A program made the translations under genes and the position numbers. Shown piece by piece: positions 10,459 through 19,986 of a stretch of 64,000 nt of DNA. Location: contig NAJO01000036.1 of NCBI GenBank assembly GCA_002077065.1, positions 124,001 to 188,000 of the forward strand. Reading direction: 5' to 3'. The notes under the pieces are model-generated. The model was not told the DNA's origin. It saw only the letters and a program-made list of their open reading frames with translations, and made no database searches. Position 1 is the first letter of the stretch. Each line of letters starts with the position of its first letter. This stretch comes from Cryoendolithus antarcticus (lineage: Eukaryota > Ascomycota > Dothideomycetes > Cladosporiales > Cladosporiaceae).

Positions 10459-11795
10459 ATGGTCGCCTTTGCCGCAATCGCGGCCTTGGTAGGGTTGCTG
10501 CACAGTACAGCCTATGCTTTCCAACAAGGAAGGACGTCCTCGCCCGCGCAAATATTCCGTCGGCAGATGAATGCAAACTCGACATGCAATGCCTACGGTA
10601 TCGACTTCCAGAACGGCGGCTCCTACTTCATCAATACCCTCTCCCAGGCCAACTTCACGTGCGTCATGCAATTTGAAGGCTGCAACAATGATACCGCTGC
10701 GATCATGCTGGTCAATGACCAGGCCTCTGACCAGTATCTGTGCTCGAGCGTGCCTACTGTACCGGACGATGTTAATCAGATGTCCACTTGCCCCATTATG
10801 AAGAGCCAGATGAGCTCTGGCATGTGGTCGATTCTGGCGCTGGGCAACAATGCGAATGGCAACCCATTCGCCTGGCGAAGGGACTTCACTTTGGCCGCCG
10901 CGCCGCAACAGACTACGACTATATATGGGACTATAACACAGACAGTGAGCTCAACGCCCCTGACCTCCACGATCAGTAAGACCAAGCTTCCTGACCTGCG
11001 ACGAACATGAGCGCCTCATTAACATCGACTAGCAACCTCGACTGTCATTTACACCTCGACTGTGGCAAATAGCGTAACAGTCACAGATCCAGGAGCAACG
11101 AATGTACGCAACGGTTTCAAAGTCCTTGGGGAATACACGACTAACATTCGCAGATCATGACAGCCACACCCGCCGAAGTCACAAGCCCCACAACCAGCAC
11201 CAAGACCTTCCCCTTCACTCGATGGACTGCCAAGCAAACGACAGTCACCGAGATGCACACCGCCAGCTGCACGATTCCACAACGACCACGCTACCCAGAT
11301 CCAGTCTGCCGCATTCTACCGACCATAAACCCGGTGCCTGCAGGCTGGAAGGGTCGCCCCGATTACCCCGTCAACGTCGCGCAGAAACAGAAGCGCTTCG
11401 GAAACCATGGACGTGCTGCGCAGCCAGTGTCCAAGCCCCACCACACGCACCCCAAGCGCGATGCCGACGCCGCGACCATCACTGTCACAGCCTCAGACGC
11501 ACACATCGCGACTACGACAATCTTCGCGCCGACATCGACGCTGGTCAGCACGAGCTTCGTATCGGACGTGTCATATATCACTCTACCACCGGCTACAGTC
11601 AGAGCGCCAGAGCAAATGACCACGGTGACCGGGTCGGCGGAGACGGATGTGAACACTGAGATGGCTTATACGAGGGGTTATGTGACGAAGACCTTCACTT
11701 TGACGTGGACTTGGTCTGTCACTACTACGCCGGCGGCCAGTGCGACGGCTTGTCAGAAGGCGGGAGGGCACTTTGGGGATGGGTGGGAAGGGTAG
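10459..11795 (+). CDS. Secreted Thr/Ser-rich protein
   Basis: Three exons, 10459-10975, 11033-11103 and 11154-11795, give about 409 residues. It opens with a signal peptide (MVAFAAIAALVGLLHSTAYA) and a dibasic site (FRRQ) that may be processed. The first 160 residues form a compact domain with Cys pairs (STCNAYGIDF, FTCVMQFEGC, YLCSS, STCPIM). After it comes a long Thr/Ser/Val stretch (TTTIYGTITQTVSSTP, TSTVIYTSTVANSVTVTD), typical of O-mannosylated wall or extracellular proteins, with a KR/RKR-poor basic patch (HTHPKRDADA) that could be a Kex2 site. The end is TACQKAGGHFGDGWEG with no GPI signal. I do not recognise a named family; similar proteins are common and uncharacterised in Dothideomycetes. 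Both introns carry GT-AG ends and keep frame; the protein is probably exported. Confidence 0.8.
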
Positions 11796-12188
11796 GAATC
11801 AGGCTGAGAGGGGCAGTAGTCTCTTGGAGTCGAGATTTCGAGGTTCGAGTAAGTGGGTAGAAGCTGCGCAGTGGGCCTGTATTAAGAAAATCTCGAGCAG
11901 ATGAGCAGCTTGACCACGCTGTAGTCGTGATGGTCGTCGTCGTTAGAGATTAGCAGAGTCGAGTGCCTCTCACGCTTCAACATGTTTCAGGAGCCCTGCG
12001 TCGATCACTGCATCCCTTGTTCCCCATGCTCACACTTCAGCCCCACTTACGTACGTACAGTATGTACGCTGATAACCTTACAACCTTTACAACCATAGCA
12101 GCGAAGTGAACGGCGCGTTCCATGTCCTGATTTGATATTCGCCGCAAGAGGTCCTCTATCGCTCGAATTGAGAACCAATCCTTTCAAC
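11796..12188. other. Intergenic region
   Basis: 393 bp between two genes on the same strand, holding the 3' UTR of the first and the promoter of the Nudix gene. It contains an alternating ACGTACGTAC-type stretch near 12050. No gene is seen. Confidence 0.4.
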
Positions 12189-13334
12189 ATGGACTCCCTC
12201 AACCTCTCCGGCCTGCGGTCCTACCTCCCCAAATCCCTGCCCCGCCTGCCCTCCTGGCCTCAGGTCCCCAGCGACGATGATGAACCGGGTCCATCCTCCT
12301 CCGCCAATCCTACTTCCACATCCGAGGCAGCCTTCAACGAGAAGCATGCGTCGATGTCGTTCGAAGACCCCTCCCCAATCCCCCCAGGCCCGAAAAGCTA
12401 TCTAGACCTGATAAACGAATGCGATAACTTCCCCTACTACCACACGAACCCCAAGGTCTACCTCTCGCACGTCAACACCTACTACGCCCTCCATGTAGCA
12501 AAGTCCCCAGATGTAGAGGTTGGCTATCTCCTGCCCTCAGTCGTGGAAGCTTTCCGCGGCCTGCCAGACTGGAGCATCAACGATTCAGAGCGGAGTCTCA
12601 CATTACTCGTTGGCGAGACAGAAGCAGAGCGCTCAAAAGTCATAGCCCTCACAACACAGGCCATGCGGGAAACAGGCTACTTCCAGGTGTTGAAGGGCTG
12701 GCGGAACGAACTCTACCCCGTCTACGGCCCCAATAGAGAGCTTCTCTTCAGCATCGAGCGCGCTGCCTCCGCGCTGTTTGGTGTGGTCACATACGGCTGC
12801 CACATGACCGCTTACACGAGGAGCGAGGATAGAGGGCTACGGATATGGGTCCCACGGCGCGCGGTGACTAAGCAGACGTACGGGGGTATGTTGGATAATA
12901 CTGTGGCTGGCGGGATTGCTACAGGAGAGAGCGTGCTCGGTAGTATAGTGCGCGAAGCTGGCGAGGAGGCTTCGCTGCCGGAAGACATGGTCAGGGAAAA
13001 GGCGAAGGCTGTGGGGACGGTCACGTACTTTCACGTCAGGGATCGGAGGGCAGGGGGTGAGACGGGCTTGTTGCAGCCGGAGTGTCAGTATGTGTATGAT
13101 CTGGAGTTGGAGGATGATGTTGTGCCCAAGCCCAGCGATGATGAGGTGGAGAGTTTTGAGTTGAAGAGTGTGGAGGAGGTGAAGAAGGATCTGAGGGATG
13201 GGAGTTTCAAGCCGAACTGTGCGGTTGTGTTGCTGGATTTCTTCGTGCGACATGGGATCATAACTGCGGAAGATGAGGATTATGTGGAGCTTGTTGCGAG
13301 GCTGCATCGGAGGCTGGAGTTTCCTACACAATGA
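12189..13334 (+). CDS. Nudix hydrolase with N-terminal DUF4743 (Tnr3/YJR142W type)
   Basis: Single-exon, 381 residues from the ATG at 12189 (the frame opens at an earlier TTG). The N-terminal half (SYLDLINECDNFPYY, FRGLPDWSIND) matches the DUF4743 domain that precedes the Nudix domain in yeast YJR142W and in the C-terminal half of S. pombe Tnr3. The Nudix box is GGIATGESVLGSIVREAGEEAS, with the REAGEE core intact and Ser in place of the usual Gly near the end, as is usual for this subfamily. Members hydrolyse oxidised thiamine diphosphate derivatives (oxythiamine and oxo forms), a clean-up role in thiamine metabolism; that substrate is family knowledge. There is no thiamine pyrophosphokinase domain fused here. 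Cytosolic, no targeting signal seen. Confidence 0.9.
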   Translation: MDSLNLSGLRSYLPKSLPRLPSWPQVPSDDDEPGPSSSANPTSTSEAAFNEKHASMSFEDPSPIPPGPKSYLDLINECDNFPYYHTNPKVYLSHVNTYYALHVAKSPDVEVGYLLPSVVEAFRGLPDWSINDSERSLTLLVGETEAERSKVIALTTQAMRETGYFQVLKGWRNELYPVYGPNRELLFSIERAASALFGVVTYGCHMTAYTRSEDRGLRIWVPRRAVTKQTYGGMLDNTVAGGIATGESVLGSIVREAGEEASLPEDMVREKAKAVGTVTYFHVRDRRAGGETGLLQPECQYVYDLELEDDVVPKPSDDEVESFELKSVEEVKKDLRDGSFKPNCAVVLLDFFVRHGIITAEDEDYVELVARLHRRLEFPTQ

Positions 13335-13694
13335 TGTGGCCTCCCTGAGAGTTTGCAACCACTCCCCCATGATCTTACCGCTTAGCCGTGCGTGCTATAG
13401 CGACACTTTGTCTTGCCGGAGCTGCCCTTCCACAAGATCCACCCAGGCGAGTTGGCTGGCCGTTCAAATAACTCGGCCGTGGTGCGCCTTGGCTCGATCC
13501 GTCGATGCATAATCTGCCCCCGCCGCTGAGGGAGCAAGGCTCTCGTCACCGGCCTGAGGTTTCAGCAGCACGTTCTGTGGCCCGACTTGTGCGGTGCCGC
13601 AACCCGGTTCGCCGCCTGTCGTGGTCTTCGCATAAATGCCCGGGCAAGCTGACCAGCTTCCAACATATGATGCTCACAGCATTAGTCATGCAGC

Positions 13695-14168
13695 TCACTT
13701 CTTCAGTAGCATGTAGACGTGGTCAATTCGCAAAGGCGAGAGCTTCTTGTGTGGTCCATCGAGACAGAGCAAGAGGCCTCCAAACGAGACATAGCATTTT
13801 CTGCACACTGTCAGCTGTGATCCTCAAACACTTCATGTAGTCCCTCACATCGTTTTCCCCTCCTCCCCCTCCTCAAACCGATACACCTTCCCATAGCACA
13901 CATAGTCGTACATATCCGCCAACGTCTGCTCTCCCTTCTTGTCCCTCCATCCTCGCTCGTCCTTCGTGCCGTCCAGGTTCAGCGTCGTCGCCAGCAGCAT
14001 CGAGACCTCGTCACCTGCTGACATTGGGTATAGCTCATGATTGACATCTAGAGAGAGTGCCGTAGCCGAATCTTTGGAAGCGCCAATCACCCGGGTCACT
14101 CGATCGTACTTGTCTTGGGTGAGGGTGGTGATCGTAAAGGTCTCTTCGTAGAGTGTGGCGTCAGACAT
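13695..14168 (-). CDS. RPB8: RNA polymerase I/II/III shared subunit Rpb8 (ABC14.5)
   Basis: Two exons, 13849-14168 and 13695-13800, joined across a 48-nt intron (GTGAGG donor, GTGCAG acceptor) give 141 residues, the family length. Exon 1 carries ATLYEETFTITTLTQDKYDR, ALSLDVNHELYPM and DYDYVCYGKVYRFEE; exon 2 gives CYVSFGGLLLCLDGPHKKLS and ends MLLKK, equivalent to yeast ...YYSFGGLLMRLEG...LLIRR. Without splicing the frame would stop after 107 codons and lose the last OB-fold strands, so the intron is well supported. Rpb8 is an OB-fold subunit shared by all three nuclear RNA polymerases, bound to the largest subunit near the pore. Divergent from MLH1. Confidence 0.95.
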
Positions 14169-14463
14169 GGCGGCGACTAGTCAGGCATACACTTGAGAAT
14201 GACTGAACTATGAAGCGATGGTCGGTGAGGTGAGGGTTTGTGCCGGCGCATAGAGTATTTGGACGTGTTCGAGGAAAGCATGTGAAGCGTAATTTTGTTC
14301 GGCCTGATTTCTGGCCTGATTGCCTTGTCGCGTGTTGTACGCGACGGCAAAAGACTTCAAGATAAGACGACAGAACTCACGATTCTGAGGCTGTACTCAA
14401 GCGTCCTGACCACAGCAGTACGGTCTGTCACGTAGTGCTAGTCCGTAGAGAACAAGGTGAACG
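14169..14463. promoter_or_regulatory. Divergent promoter RPB8/MLH1 with inverted MCB-like pair
   Basis: The 295 bp between the two start codons contain GTCGCGT at 14327-14333 and ACGCGAC at 14339-14345, a perfect 7-bp inverted repeat with a 5-bp spacer. ACGCG is the core of the MluI cell-cycle box bound by MBF (Mbp1/Swi6) at G1/S genes, a class that includes several mismatch-repair genes in yeast. Its activity here is inferred from sequence only. Confidence 0.45.
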
Positions 14464-16613
14464 ATGGCCGCAGACTCAGCGCCCATGACGGCGCCCTCGC
14501 CACCACGAGGAACGAAGCGCACGGCCGATGAGATGATAGGACCACGACGCATCCGCGCACTTCACGAGGACGTCGTCAACAAGATCGCAGCAGGCGAGAT
14601 CATCGTTGCGCCCGTTCACGCTCTGAAAGAGCTTATCGAGAACGCCGTCGACGCTGGGTCGACCTCTCTGGAGATCCTCGTCAAAGACGGTGGACTCAAG
14701 CTACTACAGATCTCCGACAATGGCTGCGGTATCAACAAGGACGACATGGCTATCCTTTGTGAAAGATTCACTACTTCGAAATTGAAGGAATTCGAGGACC
14801 TGCAGTCAATCGGGACGTACGGCTTTCGTGGTGAGGCGTTGGCAAGCATCTCACACATCGCCCATCTGTCAGTCACGACTAAGACGGCAGACTCAAGCTG
14901 TGCTTGGAAGGCGCACTATGCTAGTGGCAAGCTGGCACCTCCAAAGGCCGGTCAGAGCGCTGAGCCGAAGGCATGTGCTGGTAGACAGGGCACTCAAATC
15001 CAAGTAGAGGATCTTTTCTATAACGTACCTACTCGCCGAAGGGCCTTCCGATCCGCAAGCGAGGAGTACAACAAGATCGCAGAGCTTGTGGGAAAGTACG
15101 CGGTGCACTGTGCGCATGTAGCATTCAGCTGCAAGAAGGCTGGCGAGTCTGGAGCCGGCATTGCAGTGCCTGTATCGGCAACTGTCAAGGACCGCATCCG
15201 CATCTTACACAGCGGATCCATCGCAAATGAGCTTGTAGACGTTGACCTGTCCAATGAACAGTATGGGTTCAAGGCCAAGGGCTTAGTGAGCACAGCCAAC
15301 TACATCGGCAAGAGAACCACGATGCTTTTGTTCATCAATCATCGCTCCGTCGACTCATCGGTCATCAAGCGCGCACTCGAGCAAACCTACTCCAACTTCT
15401 TGCCGAAAGGCGGAAAGCCATTCATCTACCTCAGCCTGGAGATCGAACCGAATAGAGTGGATGTCAATGTGCATCCCACGAAGCGAGAAGTCAACTTTCT
15501 CAACGAGGATGAGATCACGGAGATGATTTGCGATGAGGTAAGAGTGAGGCTGGGTACGGTCGACAGGAGCCGTACTTTCATGACCCAGAGTCTCCTTTTC
15601 GGAAGCAAGATGCCGAGTATCAGCACCGTACCCTCCGTGCCCGAGGATGTCATCGGAACTCCATCGCTGTCGAAGCAAGCATCGCTCTCGCGCTCGTCCG
15701 CCCAGAAGCCGGCAGAGAACAACATGGTGCGCACAGATGCTCGGAGCCGGAAGATCACCACCATGCTTCAACGCGCTTCGTCTCCCTCACGACCAGAAGG
15801 CGATACGGGCATGGACTACGAGTATACCGATCGAGAGATGACCATCTGTCGCCTGTCTACGGTCAAAGAACTGCGAGCCTCGGTCCGCGACGACATGCAC
15901 AACGAGCTGACAGCGTCTTCGCCGACCACACCTTTGTAGGCGTAGTTGACGATCGCAAACGCATGGCGGCCATACAGAGTGGGGTGAGGTTGTACCTTGT
16001 GGATTACGGACTTATCTCGGCAGAGTACTTCTACCAGCTCGGCCTGACAGACTTCGGGAACTTCGGCGCCATTCGTTTCAGCACACCGCTCGACCTTCGC
16101 CAGCTACTGAAGATCGGCGGAGAGCAGATGCAAGTCATCGAGCCCGAGTCCGCGGAGCTCGACTGGGAGGAAGTCATTGCCAATGTCTACGATCAACTAC
16201 TGTCAAGAAAAGACATGCTGATGGAGTACTTCACGATCGAGATCTCGGAGCAAGGTGAGCTGCTGACCATGCCCTTGATGGTGAAAGGGTACATGCCCTC
16301 GATGGCAAAATTACCGAATTTTCTCCTGCGACTTGGTCCCCACGTTGATTGGAATGACGAGAAAGGCTGTTTTGCGACTTTGTTACGCGAGCTCGCGAGC
16401 TTCTACGTGCCGGAAGCCTTGCCTGCACCTTCCGCTTCAGGCAGTTCTGACGAGGAGGCTGTTGCAAAGCGACGCGATGAGCTACATCGCGTGATCGAAA
16501 ATGTGTTGTTCCCAGCTTTCAAGGCGAGGCTGGTGGCTACACAAGGCTTGCTTCGGGGAACGCTAGAGATTGCTAATTTGAAGGGACTATATCGTGTGTT
16601 TGAGAGGTGTTAA
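14464..16613 (+). CDS. MLH1: DNA mismatch repair protein Mlh1, with a -1 frameshift
   Basis: GHL-ATPase family. The first frame (14464-15912) has EIIVAPVHALKELIENAVDAG (motif I), DNGCGI, TSKL and GFRGEALASISH (motif III) in the first 150 residues, a transducer domain and a linker. It would end at 15939 after 491 codons. The protein continues in another frame from GTC at 15915 (VFADHTFVGVVDD...) to FERC at 16613, the conserved Mlh1 end that helps form the Pms1 endonuclease site. Bases 15910-15914 read ACAGC where ACA plus a full GCN codon is expected: one base is missing. Restored length would be about 716 residues. An intron is unlikely because both flanks encode conserved residues (VKELRASVRDDMHNELT before the break). 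It is either a sequencing or assembly error or a real loss of function. Mlh1 pairs with Pms1 in nuclear mismatch repair and with Mlh3 in meiosis. Confidence 0.9.
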
Positions 16614-18099
16614 CGGGTCACAGCGAGCAATGACTGAGATCCTCGAAGTGGAATTGCTCTCGGATGGAGATATGACGCCCATAAGATCCAGCTTGGTCTG
16701 GGGTATGCTGCTAGTCGCTGTGCCACCGACACGTAGCGCCGCCTACGACATTCGCTTTGCTGCCGGTCATGAGGCAGTGTCGCGAAGTAAGCAAGCGTGC
16801 GCTCAGCTTCATCACATATGCGCTGCATCAGACCTCCGCGTGATCACGAGCCATCGAATCGGCTCCAGCTGCGTTGCTATGGCCGTTCTTTGTGAACCAG
16901 GTCAGTGGCTTCCTTTGCTTCTTTCCCGATACCCTTGCCTGTAATGCTACATCTCCGTGTCAGAGCACCTGATCGACGCGTTGAATTTCCTGTCACAAGA
17001 ACCCCGGTCTGAAGACTTTGCAGTGAGCCTCGGTATAATGCTCTGCAGGTCGTGCTGGAGCCTTCGCTTATGTTGCATGCATATAGCTCAGCGCGTGGTA
17101 CGGTACCTGGTTGACCAACTGAAGTACCGTGAGCTATAAACGCACGGTGATGACGAGTGACGCCACGGACAACACACAGAAACTGCAATTCAGCCACATC
17201 GGTTATTCCAGTCCAGTAAACGGTGATGCAATGCCTATCCGACGCAAGACGACGGCGTTCGTGAACACGCTCAGCACGCATCATCCTGCACGTGGACATA
17301 CTCAACTGGACCAGGAAGCACGCAATCCTCATTCTCTGCTAACAACAAAAGCCATGTGCTGTTGAATCTCCACCTGCTAGCTACTCGTCGCCGCAACGAC
17401 TTCCGGCATTCCGGCATGGGTACATCCTCCTCGACGACAGAAGCGCCTTGGTCTGCACGACTCGCGTCAGTCTGTGTCAGGTACGCGTCGAGTTTAACCA
17501 CTGAATATGGGGTAAGGTTCGGTTAGAATGCGGAGAAGGGAGCCTAAGACCAACCTTAACCGTCGATCTTCAGCGGGTATGTCGATCATTTCTTCCTTGG
17601 GCAATGGCTAAATGACTTGTTCTCAGCTGTTCGTGTTTCGACCGAGGCAAATTACCCTGCAGCCTTACCTCTCTTCCGGAACTGTACATTTGCTTATTTG
17701 CGCTGCAACGTATCCGCGCGCACCTGCTGCCACGCCGACGACAAGTCCCCTGCACGTCACTCGACAGGCGAACATATAGGCGAGCACTGGCGCAATATCA
17801 CCCACCAATGGAACAGGGCACCTTCTTGCTGATCGAGCTCCATCGAAGATCAGTAGTGCCTTGAAGTCACTACAAGTGAGCGTGGCGCTCGGCTACACAA
17901 GCCAGTATGGCGACTGAGTTCCTGCGGCTACCACGTTTGCAACTCCGGAACCCGTGTTAAGCTCGCATTACGCCTCGGTCTCGATATATGTACCGAAGTC
18001 AAGGGGCGTATATGAGTAGACGGTAGTGTTTTTTTACAACCTCTTCCTGCACATCCACTCTCCTCTTTTCTTCTGTCGCCGTAGCACCCAAACGTCATC
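16614..18099. other. Gene-poor intergenic region
   Basis: About 1.5 kb between MLH1 and the peroxidase-like gene. Several ORFs of 60-150 codons exist on both strands, but none shows a family motif, a splice-consistent extension or fungal-like composition. I found no tRNA-like cloverleaf and no transposon ends by eye. The last 100 bases before 18100 are pyrimidine-rich, as in a fungal promoter. Confidence 0.4.
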
Positions 18100-19423
18100 A
18101 TGAAGACCTTTGTGGTATCAGCTCTTGTGTCTACCGCAGCTGCTTTCCCATGGGTAGTCAATGAGCCCGGAGTCGATGCTTCTCTGTTCAAGGAAGCTCG
18201 CGCGCAATATCGACGCCAACAAGCTGGGACTGGGGACGGCGGTGCAGCCACTTGCCCTTTCAATGCCAATCACGTACCTGCAGCGCCTGTGAAGGCACCC
18301 TACTTGTACAACAATGCGAGGAATGGGCAGAGTGGTAATCAAAAGGGTGGTTACCAAGTTCCAGCGACCGGCGACACTGCTCATCAGTTCGTGGCCCCGG
18401 GCTCAGGAGACATCCGAGGACCGTAAGTATCATATCTTGCGCGTGGAAATCGATTTTGCATGTGCTGACACGCCGACCAGATGCCCAGGTCTCAACGCTG
18501 CCGCAAACCACAACTTCCTCGCCCACGACGGCATAGTGACCTTCAATGAGCTCGTCGACGCACAACAAAACGTCTACAATGTTGGCTACGACCTCGCCAA
18601 CCTGCTCGCGGTTCTCGGCTTGACTCTCGCCGACGGCGATCCAGTGACGCAAAAGCTCTCCATCGGCTGCGACGCCACAACCCGCACCTCTGTCAACCCC
18701 GCGCTCACCGGCAGCGAGCCCGGCCTCGATGGCCACAACAAGTTCGAAGCCGACAGCTCCCTCACCCGGAACGACTTCTTCACCCACGGTGGCGACAACT
18801 TCCGCTTCAACGGCACGTTGTTCGGATACATGACCCAGACCACAGGCGGTAACTACAACCGCGAAGGTCTATCGAAGTACCGCCTCCAGCGCTGGCAGCA
18901 GTCCCAAGCCGAGAATCAGAACTTCTACTTTGGCCCTGCCGCCCTGCTTCTCTACGGCGCCGCTAGTTTCTTGTACGAGCTTATGCCCTCGGGCACTCAC
19001 GGCTATGCACCAGATCTCGCCACAATCTCCTCGTTCTTCGGCGCGAAGCAGAATACTGACAAGTCTTGGGGCTTCACTGCCGAAAAGATCCCGGATAACT
19101 GGACCAACCGCGTCGCACCCTACACCAACCAGCTGGTGACGGAGGAGATCCTGGCCATGTACCTGGAGAACCCAGTACAGTTTGGCGGCAACACCGGGCC
19201 CGGCACATTCAACGCCATCAGTTTCAACAGCATTCAAAACGGCAAGATCAGCCCAAACATCAGCCCGAAAGACACTGCTTGTCTTCTGTACCAGTTGGCT
19301 ACCGAGCGTATTCCAAGCTCGCTGAATGGCGTTATTACGCCTACTGTGCAGGCTCTTGCCTTGGTTGCTACGAAGCTTGGGCCCGCGCTGGCGAATCTGG
19401 GGTGCCCGCAACCTTTGACCTAG
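18100..19423 (+). CDS. Secreted heme-thiolate peroxidase-like protein (UPO/chloroperoxidase family)
   Basis: Two exons, 18100-18422 and 18481-19423, give 421 residues with a signal peptide (MKTFVVSALVSTAAAFP). The splice joins GDIRGP to CPGLNAAANHNFLAHDG, restoring the P-C-P motif whose Cys (about residue 109) is the heme ligand in this family. Further along are FEADSSLTRNDFF, matching the E-G-D Mg/heme-propionate motif with Ala for Gly, and Asn-rich potential glycosylation sites. Unspecific peroxygenases and chloroperoxidases use H2O2 to oxidise or halogenate. In long UPOs an Arg and a Glu, seven residues apart, act as acid-base pair; by my manual alignment the matching stretch here is NQNFYFGPAALLLYGAA, with Ala at both places. 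The fold is well supported; classical peroxygenase activity is doubtful. Relatives of this type occur near mycotoxin clusters (StcC-like), but no cluster is visible here. Confidence 0.88.
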
Positions 19424-19986
19424 ATGGCCTGGTGCGTGTTGCTTAGCTGTGACGACTGAACGATCTGTGACGGTCGGACGTTCATCGCTTGGTGTCGATA
19501 GTGATGCGATATGACGAATGACATGGTGATTGTGTGCTGGCGCCTACCTCGTGCAAGGACCTAGTCCATATCTGAAGAGATTCCTGTAAAGTGTCACGAT
19601 GCATACCAGCGTCGATGGATGCAGGTACATCGTATGTTCATCGACTGTTGTGTCGCAGTACTGTTTCAATTCAAGGATTGACCATGGCTTCTCAGACTAT
19701 TTGGCCGAGCAAGATTAAGGTCAGATCTACCAGCACAGGGCTTCGTCTGGCGGATGGCTACGAGTGAGGGCTTGTCGTCGTTCTTGATGTGGAGGTGCCA
19801 TTCTCCATCACCTCAACTACATTAGCCCGATACCGAAGCGCGATAGGCAATATGTGATAGCGAAACCTTGCTGGGAGCTGGGAGGTCGACGAAAGCTCGA
19901 ATGATACACTGCTCTATGATCTATTGAACCGCATGCTCTGCCATGTAACGCCACACGCCATCGCTAAGCCCACATACACACTCCAT
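19424..19986. other. Convergent intergenic region
   Basis: 563 bp between converging stops of the peroxidase-like gene and TRS85. I see no coding or RNA feature in it. Confidence 0.4.

Noticed and set aside
10348..10908. 186-codon minus-strand ORF
   Set aside because: Antisense to exon 1 of the secreted Thr-rich protein, whose signal peptide and splice pattern are clear.
15840..15915. Intron explaining the MLH1 frame change
   Set aside because: GT...AG pairs can be drawn (e.g. from GTCAAAG to GACAG), but they would delete conserved Mlh1 residues (VKELRASVRDDMHNELT), so a missing base is the simpler reading.
16877..17332. 151-codon minus-strand ORF in the gap after MLH1
   Set aside because: No domain, no conserved block, no splice-consistent extension; its length is not surprising in GC-rich DNA.
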